This document shows, in pieces, positions 12,178 through 12,400 of a stretch of 12,400 nucleotides of DNA. Both the position numbers and the translations under genes were made by a program. The notes under the pieces were generated by a model. That model had not been told where the DNA came from, did not search any database, and saw only the letters and a program-made list of their open reading frames with translations. The stretch's first letter is position 1. Every line of letters starts with the position of its first letter. The stretch is from JAHEJA01 sp965656445 (GTDB lineage: Bacteria; Pseudomonadota; Alphaproteobacteria; Rhodobacterales; Rhodobacteraceae): assembly GCA_965656445.1 (NCBI GenBank), contig CBFHKO010000022.1:1-12400 (forward strand), read 5' to 3'.

Positions 12178-12400
12178 AAATCTTCCTTAAGCTACTGATA
12201 TATAGTAATATTTCGCCAGATTGAGTTAGTCGACCCCCACAGTAACCCCCACAAATCTTAACCCTTATATATATGACTCTGTCTTTTGCTGACAGACAAA
12301 CAAATCAGCACGATGTTCATGTACATTACTAGCCTCTTGCCGTTTGTTATATGGCAGGATTCTGATTAACCTTGGCCATATCTGTGTGCCTAATTTTTGT
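12178..12400. other. Non-coding AT-rich right flank
   Basis: No gene is supported here. It probably holds the promoter for the minus-strand frameshifted gene: on the minus strand CTGTCA, about 18 bp, then TATATA around 12268-12273. An inverted repeat TCTGTC (12278-12283)/GACAGA (12291-12296) overlaps that region. ACCCCCACA is directly repeated at 12233-12241 and 12245-12253. Confidence 0.4.
12233..12253. repeat. Direct repeat ACCCCCACA, 12-bp period
   Basis: Two identical 9-mers (12233-12241 and 12245-12253) separated by three bases. On the minus strand they read TGTGGGGGT twice. Paired GTGGGGGT motifs are recalled near attachment sites of integrase-borne islands, but no integrase or tRNA end is visible here, so the meaning is open. 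Confidence 0.35.

Noticed and set aside
1..12400. tRNA, rRNA, CRISPR array or riboswitch
   Set aside because: No cloverleaf-like conserved blocks, no regularly spaced repeats and no recognisable riboswitch core were seen in the intergenic regions.

Overview
The window is a metal-stress island in what looks like an alphaproteobacterium, most likely a marine Rhodobacterales (roseobacter-type) member. This placement is inferred from protein style (a glutaredoxin-MauE fusion, two YkuD proteins sharing a PTNPLG motif, a ScsC-like DsbA, a small FWYLH lipoprotein). No rRNA, tRNA or housekeeping marker is present to confirm it. The theme is copper handling in the cell envelope. There are no CRISPR arrays.

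Layout. (1) Positions 1-464 are mobile-element debris: the end of an IS3-type insertion sequence that appears to cut a serine resolvase gene after about 41 codons, then res-like inverted repeats. (2) Positions 465-2990 hold a CueR-type copper sensor (minus strand) divergent from a glutaredoxin-MauE membrane protein and a Tat-exported multicopper oxidase. The promoter between them has the MerR-type 19-bp spacer and a CueR-like dyad. (3) Positions 2997-5128 encode an OmpR-type response regulator and a sensor kinase overlapping by ATGA. (4) Positions 5223-8732 are a tightly packed six-gene run: L,D-transpeptidase, anchored cytochrome c, CopC, CopD, second cytochrome c, ScsC-like DsbA. (5) A TVP38/DedA-like membrane protein (minus) has its own CueR-type promoter and diverges from a second L,D-transpeptidase. 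(6) Then come a small lipoprotein (minus), a DsbB-like quinone reductase and a small two-helix DUF2933-like membrane protein. (7) A frameshifted His-rich hypothetical gene on the minus strand and an AT-rich right flank close the window.

How it may work together. CueR would sense cytoplasmic Cu(I) and switch on the Grx-MauE/oxidase unit and the TVP38 gene. The two-component system would sense the periplasm. Three intergenic regions (before both L,D-transpeptidases and before dsbB) carry a TACAAA-like motif repeated at exactly 10-bp period, a plausible box for the response regulator. The predicted regulon joins copper oxidation and handling (oxidase, CopC, CopD), c-type cytochromes, disulfide formation (DsbA/DsbB) and peptidoglycan 3-3 cross-linking. 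The last is notable because L,D-transpeptidases use a catalytic cysteine and are known copper targets. No copper-exporting P-type ATPase or RND pump lies in the window.
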